Notes: generated by a model from the sequence alone, not told the origin. A stretch of DNA of 15,382 nt from an uncultured Dorea sp. (GCA_910589275.1 CAJUTH010000057.1:1-15382); one strand, 5' to 3'. Positions 1 to 7,746 are shown, numbered from the stretch's first letter. Made by a program: numbers and translations.

Positions 1-23
1 ACGGGTTTCATAACCCCATCGGT

Positions 24-40
24 GCCTTTCGCAGAAAGGC
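24..40 (+). other. Small perfect hairpin upstream of aroK
   Basis: GCCTTTC (24-30) pairs perfectly with GAAAGGC (34-40) across a 3-base loop. No T-run follows, so it does not look like an intrinsic terminator. It lies 11 bases upstream of the chosen aroK start and its 3' arm overlaps the weak ribosome site, so it could dampen aroK translation. That role is inference. Confidence 0.35.
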
Positions 41-51
41 GGATTATAATT

Positions 52-843
52 ATGATGAACGATTTGGAGCTTTACAGGGAACAGCTTGCGCTGTGCGACG
101 ACAAGATTATTGACGCGCTGGTTGAGCGGAACGCTATCATTGAGAAGATTATGGGCTATAAAGAGAAATATGGCATGCCGATTATACAGCCGAGGCAGGA
201 AGAAAAACAAAAAGAGCAATTAAAAGCAAAGCTTGGCGACAATCCGTACAGAGAAGAGATATATGATGTGTTCCGCCGGATCAGGCGCAACAGCAAAAAG
301 ATACAGGCAAGGAAGCTGTTTGATTATAATATTGTCCTGATTGGCTTTATGGGAGCCGGAAAGACGACGATTTCGGATTACCTGAGCGTAGCTTTTGCTA
401 TGAATATTGTGGAGATGGATCAGGTGATTGCGGAAAGAGAGCAGATGAGCATTCCGGATATTTTCGCTACCTATGGCGAAGAATATTTCCGCAATCTGGA
501 AACAGAGCTATTGATCGAGCTGCAAAGCCAGAAGAATACGGTGATTTCCTGCGGAGGCGGCGTGGCTATGCGGGAGCGCAATGTAGAAGAGATGAAGAAA
601 AACGGCAAGGTTATTCTTCTTACAGCCAGCCCGGAGACGATTTATGAACGCGTGAAGGACAGTAACGAACGTCCGGTGCTGAATGGGCGCAAGAATGTAA
701 AGGGGATCTCAGAACTGATGGAGCAGCGGCGGGAAAAGTATGAGGCGGCTGCGGATATTGTGGTCAATACGGACGGCAGGACGGTTTTGGAAGTCTGCGA
801 GGATTTGGTACAGCAGCTTATTGATGCAGAGGCGGAAGGATAA
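52..843 (+). CDS. aroK: Shikimate kinase with N-terminal chorismate mutase-like domain
   Basis: Shikimate kinase phosphorylates shikimate with ATP in aromatic amino acid synthesis (cytoplasmic). Residues about 5-88 look like a helical AroQ-type chorismate mutase; residues 93-263 are the kinase. Kinase motifs are complete: Walker A GFMGAGKTT (98-106), substrate-side D123 and R147, GGG at 168-170, lid Arg in ERP (R207), and R226/R227. In the mutase-like part, R9, R26, K37, E50 and Q85 fit the AroQ pattern, but the usual D and R of the IxDxxRE segment appear as Q46 and Q49, so mutase activity is uncertain. I chose ATG 52 (55 also possible) over GTG 22 because an AAAGGCGG-like ribosome site lies just upstream and GTG 22 abuts a hairpin. 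The frame is open back to base 1, so a longer protein cannot be excluded. The stop is 3 bp before the next ATG: likely an operon. Confidence 0.9.
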   Translation: MMNDLELYREQLALCDDKIIDALVERNAIIEKIMGYKEKYGMPIIQPRQEEKQKEQLKAKLGDNPYREEIYDVFRRIRRNSKKIQARKLFDYNIVLIGFMGAGKTTISDYLSVAFAMNIVEMDQVIAEREQMSIPDIFATYGEEYFRNLETELLIELQSQKNTVISCGGGVAMRERNVEEMKKNGKVILLTASPETIYERVKDSNERPVLNGRKNVKGISELMEQRREKYEAAADIVVNTDGRTVLEVCEDLVQQLIDAEAEG

Positions 844-846
844 GCC

Positions 847-1380
847 ATGTTTGATATGTTTTTTCCGGACAGATATGTGGCTTCCACATATGTCATAGAT
901 TTTGAAAAGCTGTATGAAAGAGGGTACCGGGGGCTGATTTTTGATATTGACAATACCTTGGTGCCTCACGGTGAGCCTGCGGACGAGCGGGCAGTACGTC
1001 TGTTTGAACGGCTGAAGGGGATTGGATTTTCCTGCTGCTTGATTTCTAATAATCAGGAGCCGAGAGTGAAGATGTTCAATGAGAAAATACAGGTGGATTA
1101 TGTGTATAACGCGCATAAGCCTTCTAAGAAGAATTACCGGAAGGCCATGGAGATCATGGGGACGGATACGGATACGACAGTATTTGTGGGAGATCAGCTC
1201 TTTACAGATGTGTGGGGGGCTAAACGAAGCGGCATCGCCAGTATTTTGGTGAAACCGATCCATCCCAAGGAAGAAATCCAGATTGTCCTCAAAAGGTATC
1301 TGGAGAAGGTGGTTTTGTTTTTCTATAAGAGAAGCCTTGCTATGGAAAAAAAGGTTGAAAAAAGGCATCATATATTATAG
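847..1380 (+). CDS. yqeG: YqeG-family HAD-superfamily phosphatase
   Basis: A 177-residue cytoplasmic HAD phosphatase. All four HAD motifs are visible: nucleophile and acid in DIDNT (33-37), motif II Ser in ISNN (66-69), motif III Lys in HKP (K91), and metal-binding GDQLFTD (115-121). Length and motif spacing match the YqeG/IIIA phosphatase family, related to phosphatidylglycerophosphate phosphatases; the substrate of bacterial YqeG is not settled. The start is well set by GGAAGGA at 834-840, six bases before ATG and lying in the last codons of aroK, so the two genes are probably co-transcribed and translationally coupled. The C-terminal tail after about residue 155 is basic and hydrophobic (VVLFFYKRSL) and may touch the membrane or RNA. 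Confidence 0.9.
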   Translation: MFDMFFPDRYVASTYVIDFEKLYERGYRGLIFDIDNTLVPHGEPADERAVRLFERLKGIGFSCCLISNNQEPRVKMFNEKIQVDYVYNAHKPSKKNYRKAMEIMGTDTDTTVFVGDQLFTDVWGAKRSGIASILVKPIHPKEEIQIVLKRYLEKVVLFFYKRSLAMEKKVEKRHHIL

Positions 1381-1383
1381 AAT
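1355..1383 (+). promoter_or_regulatory. Candidate sigma-A promoter for efp
   Basis: TTGAAA (1355-1360), a 17-bp spacer and TAGAAT (1378-1383) each match the consensus in 5 of 6 positions. The -35 lies inside the end of yqeG. It would give efp its own transcript with a leader of roughly 110 bases. Predicted by eye only. Confidence 0.45.
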
Positions 1384-1400
1384 GGTAACAGGATTTCAAG

Positions 1401-1437
1401 GCCATGGAATGCGGGGCAGTCCGAGCGCCATGGAGTG
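1401..1437 (+). repeat. Two 11-bp direct repeats in the efp leader
   Basis: GCCATGGAATG (1401-1411) recurs as GCCATGGAGTG (1427-1437), with a 26-bp period and one mismatch. Each contains the palindrome CCATGG. They sit between the candidate efp promoter and the efp ribosome site. They could be a protein-binding pair or chance; nothing else points to a role. Confidence 0.3.
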
Positions 1438-1502
1438 ATAAGATCAAAGAGTGAATAATTGCAATGTAAGCGCGGCTGGCGCAGTTTAAGGAGGATAATG
1501 CA

Positions 1503-2069
1503 ATGGCAAAAGTTTCAGCAGGAGATATCCGTAACGGTATCACAATCGAGGTTGACGGCAAGGTGTGTCAGGTGATTGATTTCATGCATGTTAAGCCGGG
1601 AAAGGGCGCGGCTTTCGTCCGTGTAAAGATGAAGAATATCATTAACGGCGGCGTTGTGGAGACAACCTTCCGCCCGACAGAGACATTCGAGCAGGCACAC
1701 ATTGAGAGAAAGAAGATGCAGTACCTGTATAACGACGGAGAATTTTATAACTACATGGACAACGAGACCTTTGAGCAGATTATGATCAGCGTGTCAGAGG
1801 CTTCTGATGCGATGAAATTTGTGAAGGAGAACGAGGAAGTAAGCGTAAGCTTCTATCAGGGCAATGCATTTGCTATTGAGCCGCCGATTACGGTTGAGCT
1901 TGTAATTACAGAGTCAGAGCCGGGAGTGAAGGGCAACACAGCTACCGGTGCTACGAAGCCTGCGATTGTTGAGACGGGAGCGCAGGTTATGGTACCGCTG
2001 TTTGTGGATCAGGGTGAGAAGATTAAGATCGATACCCGTACGGGCGAGTATTTGTCGCGGGCGAATTAA
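1503..2069 (+). CDS. efp: Elongation factor P
   Basis: EF-P binds between the P and E sites of stalled ribosomes and speeds peptide bond formation at consecutive prolines. The 188-residue length is typical. The N-terminal KOW-like domain carries the loop KPGKGAAF with tip lysine K34, the position post-translationally modified in many bacteria. Two OB-like domains follow, ending in the usual DTRTGEYLSRA segment. Start chosen at ATG 1503 because AAGGAGG lies at 1488-1494 with an 8-base gap. No EF-P modification genes (epmA/epmB or similar) are in the window. A strong terminator follows 64 bases after the stop, so efp is the last gene of this transcript. Confidence 0.97.
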   Translation: MAKVSAGDIRNGITIEVDGKVCQVIDFMHVKPGKGAAFVRVKMKNIINGGVVETTFRPTETFEQAHIERKKMQYLYNDGEFYNYMDNETFEQIMISVSEASDAMKFVKENEEVSVSFYQGNAFAIEPPITVELVITESEPGVKGNTATGATKPAIVETGAQVMVPLFVDQGEKIKIDTRTGEYLSRAN

Positions 2070-2133
2070 TACAGCGAATATTCAGGTACTAAGTTTTTGG
2101 AATCAGATTAAATATGTGACGAATAAGTTTTTC

Positions 2134-2166
2134 AAAAAAACCTTGCATTTTCTGCAAGGTTTTTTT
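2134..2166 (+). terminator. Intrinsic terminator after efp
   Basis: A perfect 14-bp stem (A-tract plus CCTTGCA at 2134-2147, TGCAAGG plus T-tract at 2153-2166) has a 5-base loop and a run of seven Ts. The A-tract on the 5' side makes it potentially bidirectional, but no gene on the minus strand ends here. Confidence 0.92.
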
Positions 2167-2305
2167 ATAATTAGGTTACCATAATATTCATTCTGCAAAG
2201 AATTGCAGATCTATTTGAATCTATAGAATTCAGATATTCAAAAAGGCGTGTGTTCACACCGTATATCAAGCCAATTAGTGTTATGACAATAGAGAAAGGA
2301 GAGTT

Positions 2306-3211
2306 ATGTCATACGAACAGTTTGTAGAGAAGATAGCGGCAATTATAAGGGAGCAGGTGAAAGAACCGCTGTATTTATCCATCCATACTACAATAAAAAA
2401 TAATGGATGCGAGCGGAAGGGGATTACATTTTCTGAGAAAGGAATCAATATTTCCCCGACAATTTATTTAGAGGAATACTATGAAAAATTCATCCGGGGC
2501 AGCGATGTGGAAAGTCTGGCGGAACAGGTGCTTGAAATGTATTATAAGGTACGGGTCAAACACACATGGAAAGAGGATAAAGTACAAGATTACCAGAATA
2601 TAAAGGATAAGATTATCTACAAGCTGGTTAATCAGGAAAGAAACAAGGAACTCCTTTCTCAGGTTCCTCATGAGGATTATTTGGATCTGGCGGTACTGTT
2701 CTATGTGATGGTGGATATCGATGAAACCAGTGGACAGATGGCAACCATGCTGATCCGGAATGAGCATCTTGTCTGGTGGAAGATATCTGCGGAGGAGATC
2801 AGAAAAAGGGCGGAACTTAACACAGAGAAGCTTCTCCCCTATGAATTCAGCGTTATGTGTATGGTGATTGAAGAAATGCTGGGAGATAGGGATATGGGAG
2901 ATGAAGAATGGAGAAAGCTTAAGGAACAGGAGAATATGTATGTGCTGACGAACCATATACGGAGCGGAGGCGCGTCGGTACTTTTGTATCCGGGAAGGCT
3001 TGAGGCAATTGGCGCATATTTTAAAGAAAATTATTATATCCTGCCCAGCAGTATCCATGAAGTAATTATTATCCCTGAGAGCAGGGCTCTTCCCAGAGAA
3101 GAGATGGAATGTGTGATCAGGGAGGTAAATGAGACTCAGGTACAGGCAGAGGAGTTTTTATCAGATCATGCCTACTATTATGACAGAGCAAAAAAGAAAA
3201 TATCTGTGTAA
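2306..3211 (+). CDS. DUF5688-like protein of unknown function
   Basis: A 301-residue soluble protein with no signal peptide or membrane segment. It resembles DUF5688 proteins, widespread in Lachnospiraceae, by the N-terminal block GINISPTIYLEEYYEKF (residues about 47-63) and the C-terminal LTNHIRSGGASVLLYPG and IIPES motifs (about 212-255). DUF5688 proteins often occur in several copies per genome and no biochemical role is known to me. The start is fixed by AAAGGAGAG at 2295-2303. It stands alone between the efp terminator and the convergent tRNA-Arg gene. Family assignment is from memory of the motifs. Confidence 0.8.
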   Translation: MSYEQFVEKIAAIIREQVKEPLYLSIHTTIKNNGCERKGITFSEKGINISPTIYLEEYYEKFIRGSDVESLAEQVLEMYYKVRVKHTWKEDKVQDYQNIKDKIIYKLVNQERNKELLSQVPHEDYLDLAVLFYVMVDIDETSGQMATMLIRNEHLVWWKISAEEIRKRAELNTEKLLPYEFSVMCMVIEEMLGDRDMGDEEWRKLKEQENMYVLTNHIRSGGASVLLYPGRLEAIGAYFKENYYILPSSIHEVIIIPESRALPREEMECVIREVNETQVQAEEFLSDHAYYYDRAKKKISV

Positions 3212-3274
3212 TAAAAAATGCTGAAAGTAAATTTTCTTCTGCTTTAAGGATGAGACCAAGGTATTTCCTATGAC

Positions 3275-3303
3275 AAAAGGGGTATCACAAACTGTGATAC
3301 CCC
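3275..3303 (-). terminator. Intrinsic terminator of tRNA-Arg (minus strand)
   Basis: Read on the minus strand, GGGGTATCACA and TGTGATACCCC form a perfect 11-bp stem around a 3-base loop, then TTTT. It starts 5 bases after the tRNA 3' end. On the plus strand the hairpin has no T-run after it, so it should not terminate the DUF5688 gene efficiently. Confidence 0.85.
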
Positions 3304-3308
3304 AAAAC

Positions 3309-3380
3309 CGTCTCTGACCAGAATCGAACTGGCGCACCCGCCTCCGGAGGGCGGTGCTCTATCCACTGAGCTACAGAGAC
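3309..3380 (-). tRNA. tRNA-Arg, anticodon CCG
   Basis: The minus strand folds into a full cloverleaf of 72 bases: acceptor GTCTCTG with CAGAGAC, D-arm GCTC/GAGC, anticodon arm CCGCC/GGCGG with loop CTCCGGA (anticodon CCG, reading CGG), a 4-base variable loop, and T-arm GCCAG/CTGGT with loop TTCGATT. The discriminator is G. CCA is not encoded and must be added after transcription. A possible minus-strand promoter (TTGCAT at 3411-3416, 17-bp spacer, TATTAT at 3388-3393) would start almost at the tRNA 5' end, so it is doubtful. Confidence 0.96.
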
Positions 3381-3436
3381 AAGAATTATAATAGCATAAC
3401 TTTAAAAAAAATGCAATGGAGAAAATCGCACGATCC

Positions 3437-3465
3437 TTGACTTTCTTTTCTGGCTTTAGTATGAT
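3437..3465 (+). promoter_or_regulatory. Candidate sigma-A promoter for the 3508 gene
   Basis: TTGACT (3437-3442), a 17-bp spacer and TATGAT (3460-3465) each match the consensus in 5 of 6 positions. It lies 43 bases before the ATG at 3508 and just downstream of the divergent tRNA-Arg gene. It probably drives the 3508 gene and argS behind it. Confidence 0.65.
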
Positions 3466-3507
3466 GTGAAGTGCTAAGCTGTACAACAAAGAAAATGGAG
3501 GTAGTCT

Positions 3508-4182
3508 ATGAAAGAAAGACAGGAAGACCTCCGCGGTCTGCTTAAGGAGCACAGACGGATAACAATAGGGTTATTGGCATTGATTCTTCTAGGAGCGGCG
3601 GCAGTGGTCATGATGTGTCTTACGGAAGATGAGGCGAAACATAATTTTTCGGAAAAAGTACAGGGAGAGCAGGGCAGCGAACAGATGGCCAGTGAAGTGG
3701 TCAGCAATCTGCTGCAGAGGGAAAACATAGGATGCCGGGTGATGGAGGTAAATCCTCTTACAGAGGCATCGGATGAAGGTTTAAAAAAGGCCGTGTCAGA
3801 TTATTATGAGACGCTGGCCGGACATGCTGGTTTTGTAGAAAGCTATAACAATCTCAGCATTTATACTAAGCTTGGAAAATACAAAGGATCTTATATCGTA
3901 TTTGTCCGTTATGACATGAAGATACGGGATATCTACACGATGGTACCGGGGCTTGGAACGCTGTATCTGGAGGAAGATGAAGAGCATAATTGGCAGGTGG
4001 CGTCTAAGTCTGGAGACGAAGAGGTTCAGGAGTACGTAAATGAGATTGTAACCCACAAAGATGTGAGGGAATTAATGTCAGGGATACAGACAGATTATGC
4101 GGAGGCTGTTGCTTCGGATGCAATGCTGGCAGAGGCTCTCCGTGATCTGAAGGATGCATATGAGAATCAGACGAAACGATAA
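3508..4182 (+). CDS. Hypothetical single-pass membrane protein, possible NTF2-like outer domain
   Basis: A 224-residue protein. A short basic N-terminus is followed by one membrane helix (about residues 19-38) and a large part predicted outside the cell. The middle (about 95-155: LSIYTKLGKYKGSYIVFVRYDMKI then a GLGTLYLEED stretch) has alternating strands and a helix-first layout that recalls NTF2-like domains of Clostridia surface proteins; that fold call is inference. No catalytic motif or lipobox is visible. GGAGG at 3497-3501 sets the start. It lies 51 bases upstream of argS with no terminator between, so the two are probably co-transcribed, though nothing in it suggests a tRNA role. Confidence 0.8.
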   Translation: MKERQEDLRGLLKEHRRITIGLLALILLGAAAVVMMCLTEDEAKHNFSEKVQGEQGSEQMASEVVSNLLQRENIGCRVMEVNPLTEASDEGLKKAVSDYYETLAGHAGFVESYNNLSIYTKLGKYKGSYIVFVRYDMKIRDIYTMVPGLGTLYLEEDEEHNWQVASKSGDEEVQEYVNEIVTHKDVRELMSGIQTDYAEAVASDAMLAEALRDLKDAYENQTKR

Positions 4183-4233
4183 TATGTTTCAAATAAAGGT
4201 ACAGTCTGCAGGGCTGTGAATGGAGGAAAAGGA

Positions 4234-6000
4234 ATGAAGCAGATAATTGAGCTTATTGAGGCAGAGTTAGAGGAAGCGTTTGAGAAGGCGGGCTATGACA
4301 GGACTCTTGCCAAAGTTACGTTGTCTAATCGTCCGGATTTGTGTGAATATCAGTGCAATGGGGCAATGGCGGGAGCTAAGACATATAAGAAAGCGCCGAT
4401 TATGATTGCGGAGGATGTAGTGAACTATCTGAAAGAAAGCGTCTGCATCGCAGAAGCAGAGGCGGTAAAGCCCGGTTTTATTAACATGAAGCTGAATGAG
4501 GAGTTTACGGCCGGCTTCTTAAATCAGATGGCGGCGGATGCGAACCTGGGACTGGAACAGGCAGAAAAACCGGAGATGATCATTGTTGATTACGGCGGGC
4601 CTAATGTGGCTAAGCCTCTTCATGTGGGGCATTTAAGAGCGGCAATTATCGGAGAAAGCGTGAAGAGGATCTGTCGGAAAATGGGACATCAGGTTCTAGG
4701 AGACGTGCATCTGGGAGACTGGGGATATCAGATGGGGCTGATTATTACTGAGCTGAAAAAGAGGAAACCAAAGCTTCCATATTTTGATGAGTCATGGCAG
4801 GAGGAATACCCGCAGGAGGCTCCGTTTACGATTAGTGAACTAGAAGAAATTTATCCGACGGCCAGCTCCTATGCAAAGGAGCATGAAGATTACAGAGAGG
4901 AAGCGCTTCATGCGACATGGATGCTCCAGAACGGACATAAGGGATATACTGCGCTGTGGAAACATATTGTAAGGATATCGGTAAGTGATATTAAGAAAAA
5001 CTATGAGAGACTGAATGTGGAGTTTGATCTGTGGAAAGGAGAATCCGATGCGCAGAAGTATATTCCGGATATGATTCAGGGCTTTAAGGATAAGGGACAG
5101 GCATATCTGGATGAAGGAGCGCTGGTAATTGATGTGAGGGAAGAGTCAGATACCAAGGAGATACCGCCTTGTTTGATTCAGAAGTCGGACGGCGCGTCGC
5201 TTTATGGAACGACGGATCTCGCAACGCTGATTCAGAGGGAAGAAGATTACCGGCCGGACAGAGTGATTTATGTCGTGGATAAACGGCAGGAGATGCATTT
5301 TACACAGGTATTCCGCGCCGCTAAAAAAACAGGGATTGTGAGGGAGGAAACCAAACTGAAATTCCTAGGTTTCGGCACAATGAACGGAAAGGATGGCAAA
5401 CCCTTCAAGACCAGAGAGGGCGGCGTGATGCGTCTGGAGAATCTGATCGCAGATATTAACGAAGAAATGTATAAGAAAATGGCTGAGAATCGGATGGTAG
5501 ATAAAGAAGAGGCTGGAAATACCTCTAAGATGATTGGTCTTTCGGCGATTAAATATGGAGATTTGTCTAATCAGGCGGCAAAGGATTATGTTTTTGACGT
5601 GGACAGGTTTACCTCGTTTGAGGGGAATACCGGGCCTTACATTCTCTATACGATTGTGCGTATCAAGTCAATTCTGAATAAATATCAGGGACAAGGAGGC
5701 GCATTGGAAGGGCTTTTGTGTCTGGGAGCTTGTACAGACAGCGAGAAGGCGCTGATGCTGGAGGTGTGCAGATACAATGCGGCGGTAGAAGCTGCATTTA
5801 CAGAGACAGCGCCCCATAAGATCTGCGCATATATCTATGAACTTGCCAATGCATTTAACCGGTTCTACCATGAGACAAAGATTCTGGCGGAGGAAGATAA
5901 GGAAAGACAGAAGAGCTATATTGCGCTTTTGATTATTACTAGAAACGTATTGGAAGCGTGTATTGACACACTTGGCTTTGAAGCTCCGGAGAGAATGTAA
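4234..6000 (+). CDS. argS: Arginyl-tRNA synthetase
   Basis: A 588-residue class I synthetase that charges tRNA-Arg with arginine in the cytoplasm. Order: N-terminal tRNA D-loop recognition domain (about 1-115), Rossmann core with HVGH (130-133, the HIGH motif), the ArgRS form of the KMSKS loop in GKDGKPFKTREGG (385-397), and a C-terminal DALR-type anticodon-binding domain starting near FEGNTGPYILY. ATG 4234 is preferred over GTG 4216 because TGGAGG (4221-4226) lies 7 bases before it and inside the longer frame. The 51-bp upstream gap is too short for a T-box leader. It is followed 30 bp later by the alaX-like gene; an arginine tRNA gene lies about 850 bp upstream on the other strand. Confidence 0.97.
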   Translation: MKQIIELIEAELEEAFEKAGYDRTLAKVTLSNRPDLCEYQCNGAMAGAKTYKKAPIMIAEDVVNYLKESVCIAEAEAVKPGFINMKLNEEFTAGFLNQMAADANLGLEQAEKPEMIIVDYGGPNVAKPLHVGHLRAAIIGESVKRICRKMGHQVLGDVHLGDWGYQMGLIITELKKRKPKLPYFDESWQEEYPQEAPFTISELEEIYPTASSYAKEHEDYREEALHATWMLQNGHKGYTALWKHIVRISVSDIKKNYERLNVEFDLWKGESDAQKYIPDMIQGFKDKGQAYLDEGALVIDVREESDTKEIPPCLIQKSDGASLYGTTDLATLIQREEDYRPDRVIYVVDKRQEMHFTQVFRAAKKTGIVREETKLKFLGFGTMNGKDGKPFKTREGGVMRLENLIADINEEMYKKMAENRMVDKEEAGNTSKMIGLSAIKYGDLSNQAAKDYVFDVDRFTSFEGNTGPYILYTIVRIKSILNKYQGQGGALEGLLCLGACTDSEKALMLEVCRYNAAVEAAFTETAPHKICAYIYELANAFNRFYHETKILAEEDKERQKSYIALLIITRNVLEACIDTLGFEAPERM

Positions 6001-6030
6001 GGATATCGGGTATAAGAAAGGATAAAGCAG

Positions 6031-7179
6031 ATGGAACATACGGTAAAATTATTTTATGAGGATGCCGCTGTGAAGGAATTTGATGCGGCAGTATTGTTCT
6101 GTAAGCCTGAAAAAGACGGATATGCGGCAGTTCTTGACAGAACTGCCTTTTTTCCTGAGGGCGGCGGACAGTACGGAGATATTGGCTGGATTAACGGGAT
6201 TCCGGTAACGGATACGAAAGAACGGAAAGGGATTATTTATCATTATATGGAAGAAGCAGTAGAAGAAGGGAAACAAGTGCAGGGAAAGCTTGACTGGGAC
6301 GTTCGGTTTGAAAGGATGCAGCAGCACAGCGCAGAGCATATTGTATCAGGGATTATTCACAGGCGTTTTGGATATGAGAATGTAGGATTTCATCTGGGGG
6401 CTGATTATTGTACCATGGATTTTAACGGTCCTATAACGAAAGAGCAGCTTAAAGAGATAGAAGAGGAAGCAAACCGCGCAGTATTTGCCAATCTTCCGGT
6501 TCATGTGCTGTATCCGGACAAAGAGACGCTGGCAGAGATGGAATACCGCAGTAAAATAGAGATTGAAGGGCAGGTACGGATTGTTGAAATTCCGGGAATC
6601 GACGTATGCGCCTGCTGTGCGCCCCATGTAGAATCGACCGGGCAGATTGGATTGATTAAGCTGGTGGATATGGCTAATTATAAAGGCGGAGAGCGTATTA
6701 ATATGCTGAGCGGTATCCGTGCTCTTTCGGATTATCAGAAAAAACTGGAAAGGGCAAGAAAAATCGGAAATATTCTGTGCGAGCAGGAAGAAAAGCTTGT
6801 GGATGCAGTGGAACATCTGAAGCAGGAGGGAGTCCGCCTGAAGGGGGAAATTGCGAGCCTTCGGAAGCGGATTATGAAAAGGAAGGCTGAAGGAATCGAT
6901 GTGTCAGGAGAAATGGTTACTGTATTTGATGAGGAATTGTCAGGGGATGAGGCGAGGGAATTTATGAATCTTTTGTTAGAGCGGGGCGGAAAGGTGTGCG
7001 CAGTATTTGCAGGAACAGAAGAAAAAGGGTATCGCTATGTGATCGGCAGCAAAACACAGGACGTCCGACCGCTCAATCAGATATTGAAAGAGAACTTTGG
7101 CGCCCGGGGAGGCGGCAGACCGGAGATGATCCAGGGCAGCCTTACAGGCGCCAGAGATAAGATTAAAGCTTTACTTTGA
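6031..7179 (+). CDS. AlaX-type alanyl-tRNA editing protein with DHHA1 domain
   Basis: A 382-residue free-standing relative of the AlaRS editing domain, of the kind that hydrolyses Ser-tRNA-Ala (and in some members Gly-tRNA-Ala). Residues about 20-230 hold the AlaRS second-additional and editing domain. The zinc site is complete: HSAEH (H99, H103) and CCAPH (C195, H199). The GGGQ motif (44-47) is present. A coiled-coil stretch (about 235-295) leads to a C-terminal DHHA1 domain ending in the GARGGGRPEMIQG motif, as in the long AlaX-L type and the AlaRS C-terminus. AGAAAGGA at 6014-6021 sets the start. It follows argS by 30 bp, probably in one transcript, and its last 17 bases overlap the end of the opposing deacylase gene. 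Confidence 0.92.
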   Translation: MEHTVKLFYEDAAVKEFDAAVLFCKPEKDGYAAVLDRTAFFPEGGGQYGDIGWINGIPVTDTKERKGIIYHYMEEAVEEGKQVQGKLDWDVRFERMQQHSAEHIVSGIIHRRFGYENVGFHLGADYCTMDFNGPITKEQLKEIEEEANRAVFANLPVHVLYPDKETLAEMEYRSKIEIEGQVRIVEIPGIDVCACCAPHVESTGQIGLIKLVDMANYKGGERINMLSGIRALSDYQKKLERARKIGNILCEQEEKLVDAVEHLKQEGVRLKGEIASLRKRIMKRKAEGIDVSGEMVTVFDEELSGDEAREFMNLLLERGGKVCAVFAGTEEKGYRYVIGSKTQDVRPLNQILKENFGARGGGRPEMIQGSLTGARDKIKALL

Positions 7180-7654
7180 TTACGTCCACGTCCAGATCCC
7201 AGAGGAACTTGTCAAGATCCTTAAAGGAGAGAAATACGGTTGCGGTATTCTCCAGAGGATGGATGCCAAGGCTCTTGCAGCGGCTTAGGCTTTTGTCAAT
7301 GAAGAATTCAACCGCATGATCTGTATCGTTCATTAGACCGAAGGGGGATACGCTTCCCTGTTTCAGTCCCAGATACTTTTCAAGGCGGTCTTCAGAGGCA
7401 AAGCTTAAGGTGCCTGCGCCAAGAGCGCGTCCAAGACTTTTAAGGTCGATTTTGGTTTTTTCGTCCGCGGTTACCAGAAAATGGCGTTTCCCTTTTGCAT
7501 CGCGCAAAAATAGATTCTTGCACAAGGTTCCTTTTTCAGGAAGCCCAAGTCTGTCCATATCTTCCATGGTGTGAACCGGCTCGTGCTCTACAACCTCATA
7601 TTTGATTCCAAGCTTATCCAGTGCGTCGTATACGCGCTGTTTTTGATTTTCCAT
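7163..7654 (-). CDS. Prolyl-tRNA deacylase / YbaK-family trans-editing protein
   Basis: A 163-residue YbaK/ProX-type protein, homologous to the INS editing domain of bacterial ProRS. Such proteins clear misacylated tRNA-Pro, usually Ala-tRNA-Pro for the ProX/PrdX branch. Visible family marks are the conserved lysine in CKNLFL (K46), VTADEK near residue 72, the GTLSFAS block and the GSVSPFGLMND motif near 110-120. I chose ATG at 7654 over one ten codons earlier because AAGGAG lies just before it on the minus strand, although the 11-base gap is long. It is convergent to the AlaX-type gene with a 17-bp tail overlap. Which substrate branch (ProX, YbaK Cys-tRNA-Pro or another) cannot be settled by eye. 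Confidence 0.9.
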   Translation of the reverse strand: MENQKQRVYDALDKLGIKYEVVEHEPVHTMEDMDRLGLPEKGTLCKNLFLRDAKGKRHFLVTADEKTKIDLKSLGRALGAGTLSFASEDRLEKYLGLKQGSVSPFGLMNDTDHAVEFFIDKSLSRCKSLGIHPLENTATVFLSFKDLDKFLWDLDVDVIKVKL

Positions 7655-7698
7655 AATGATGTAAACTCCTTCCTTATATTCCAAACTTTTTCCGGCAG

Positions 7699-7713
7699 GC
7701 GGCTTACAGCCGC
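7699..7713 (-). other. Leader hairpin upstream of the deacylase gene
   Basis: GCGGCT and AGCCGC form a perfect 6-bp stem with a 3-base loop in the predicted 5' leader of the minus-strand deacylase. No T-run follows. It may only be a stabilising leader stem. Confidence 0.35.
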
Positions 7714-7746
7714 GCAGGTGAAATTTTTTGGAAATAAACTGTAATT

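Noticed and set aside
24..40. Terminator of a gene upstream of aroK
   Set aside because: Good stem but no T-run after it.
709..1371. Long antisense open frame opposite aroK and yqeG
   Set aside because: No ribosome site, no recognisable motif, and it mirrors the codon pattern of two strongly supported plus-strand genes.
3279..3303. Terminator for the DUF5688-like gene on the plus strand
   Set aside because: The hairpin is perfect, but the T-run exists only on the minus strand, so it belongs to tRNA-Arg.
4183..4233. T-box leader for argS
   Set aside because: The intergenic space is only 51 bases, far too short for a T-box, and no terminator hairpin is present.
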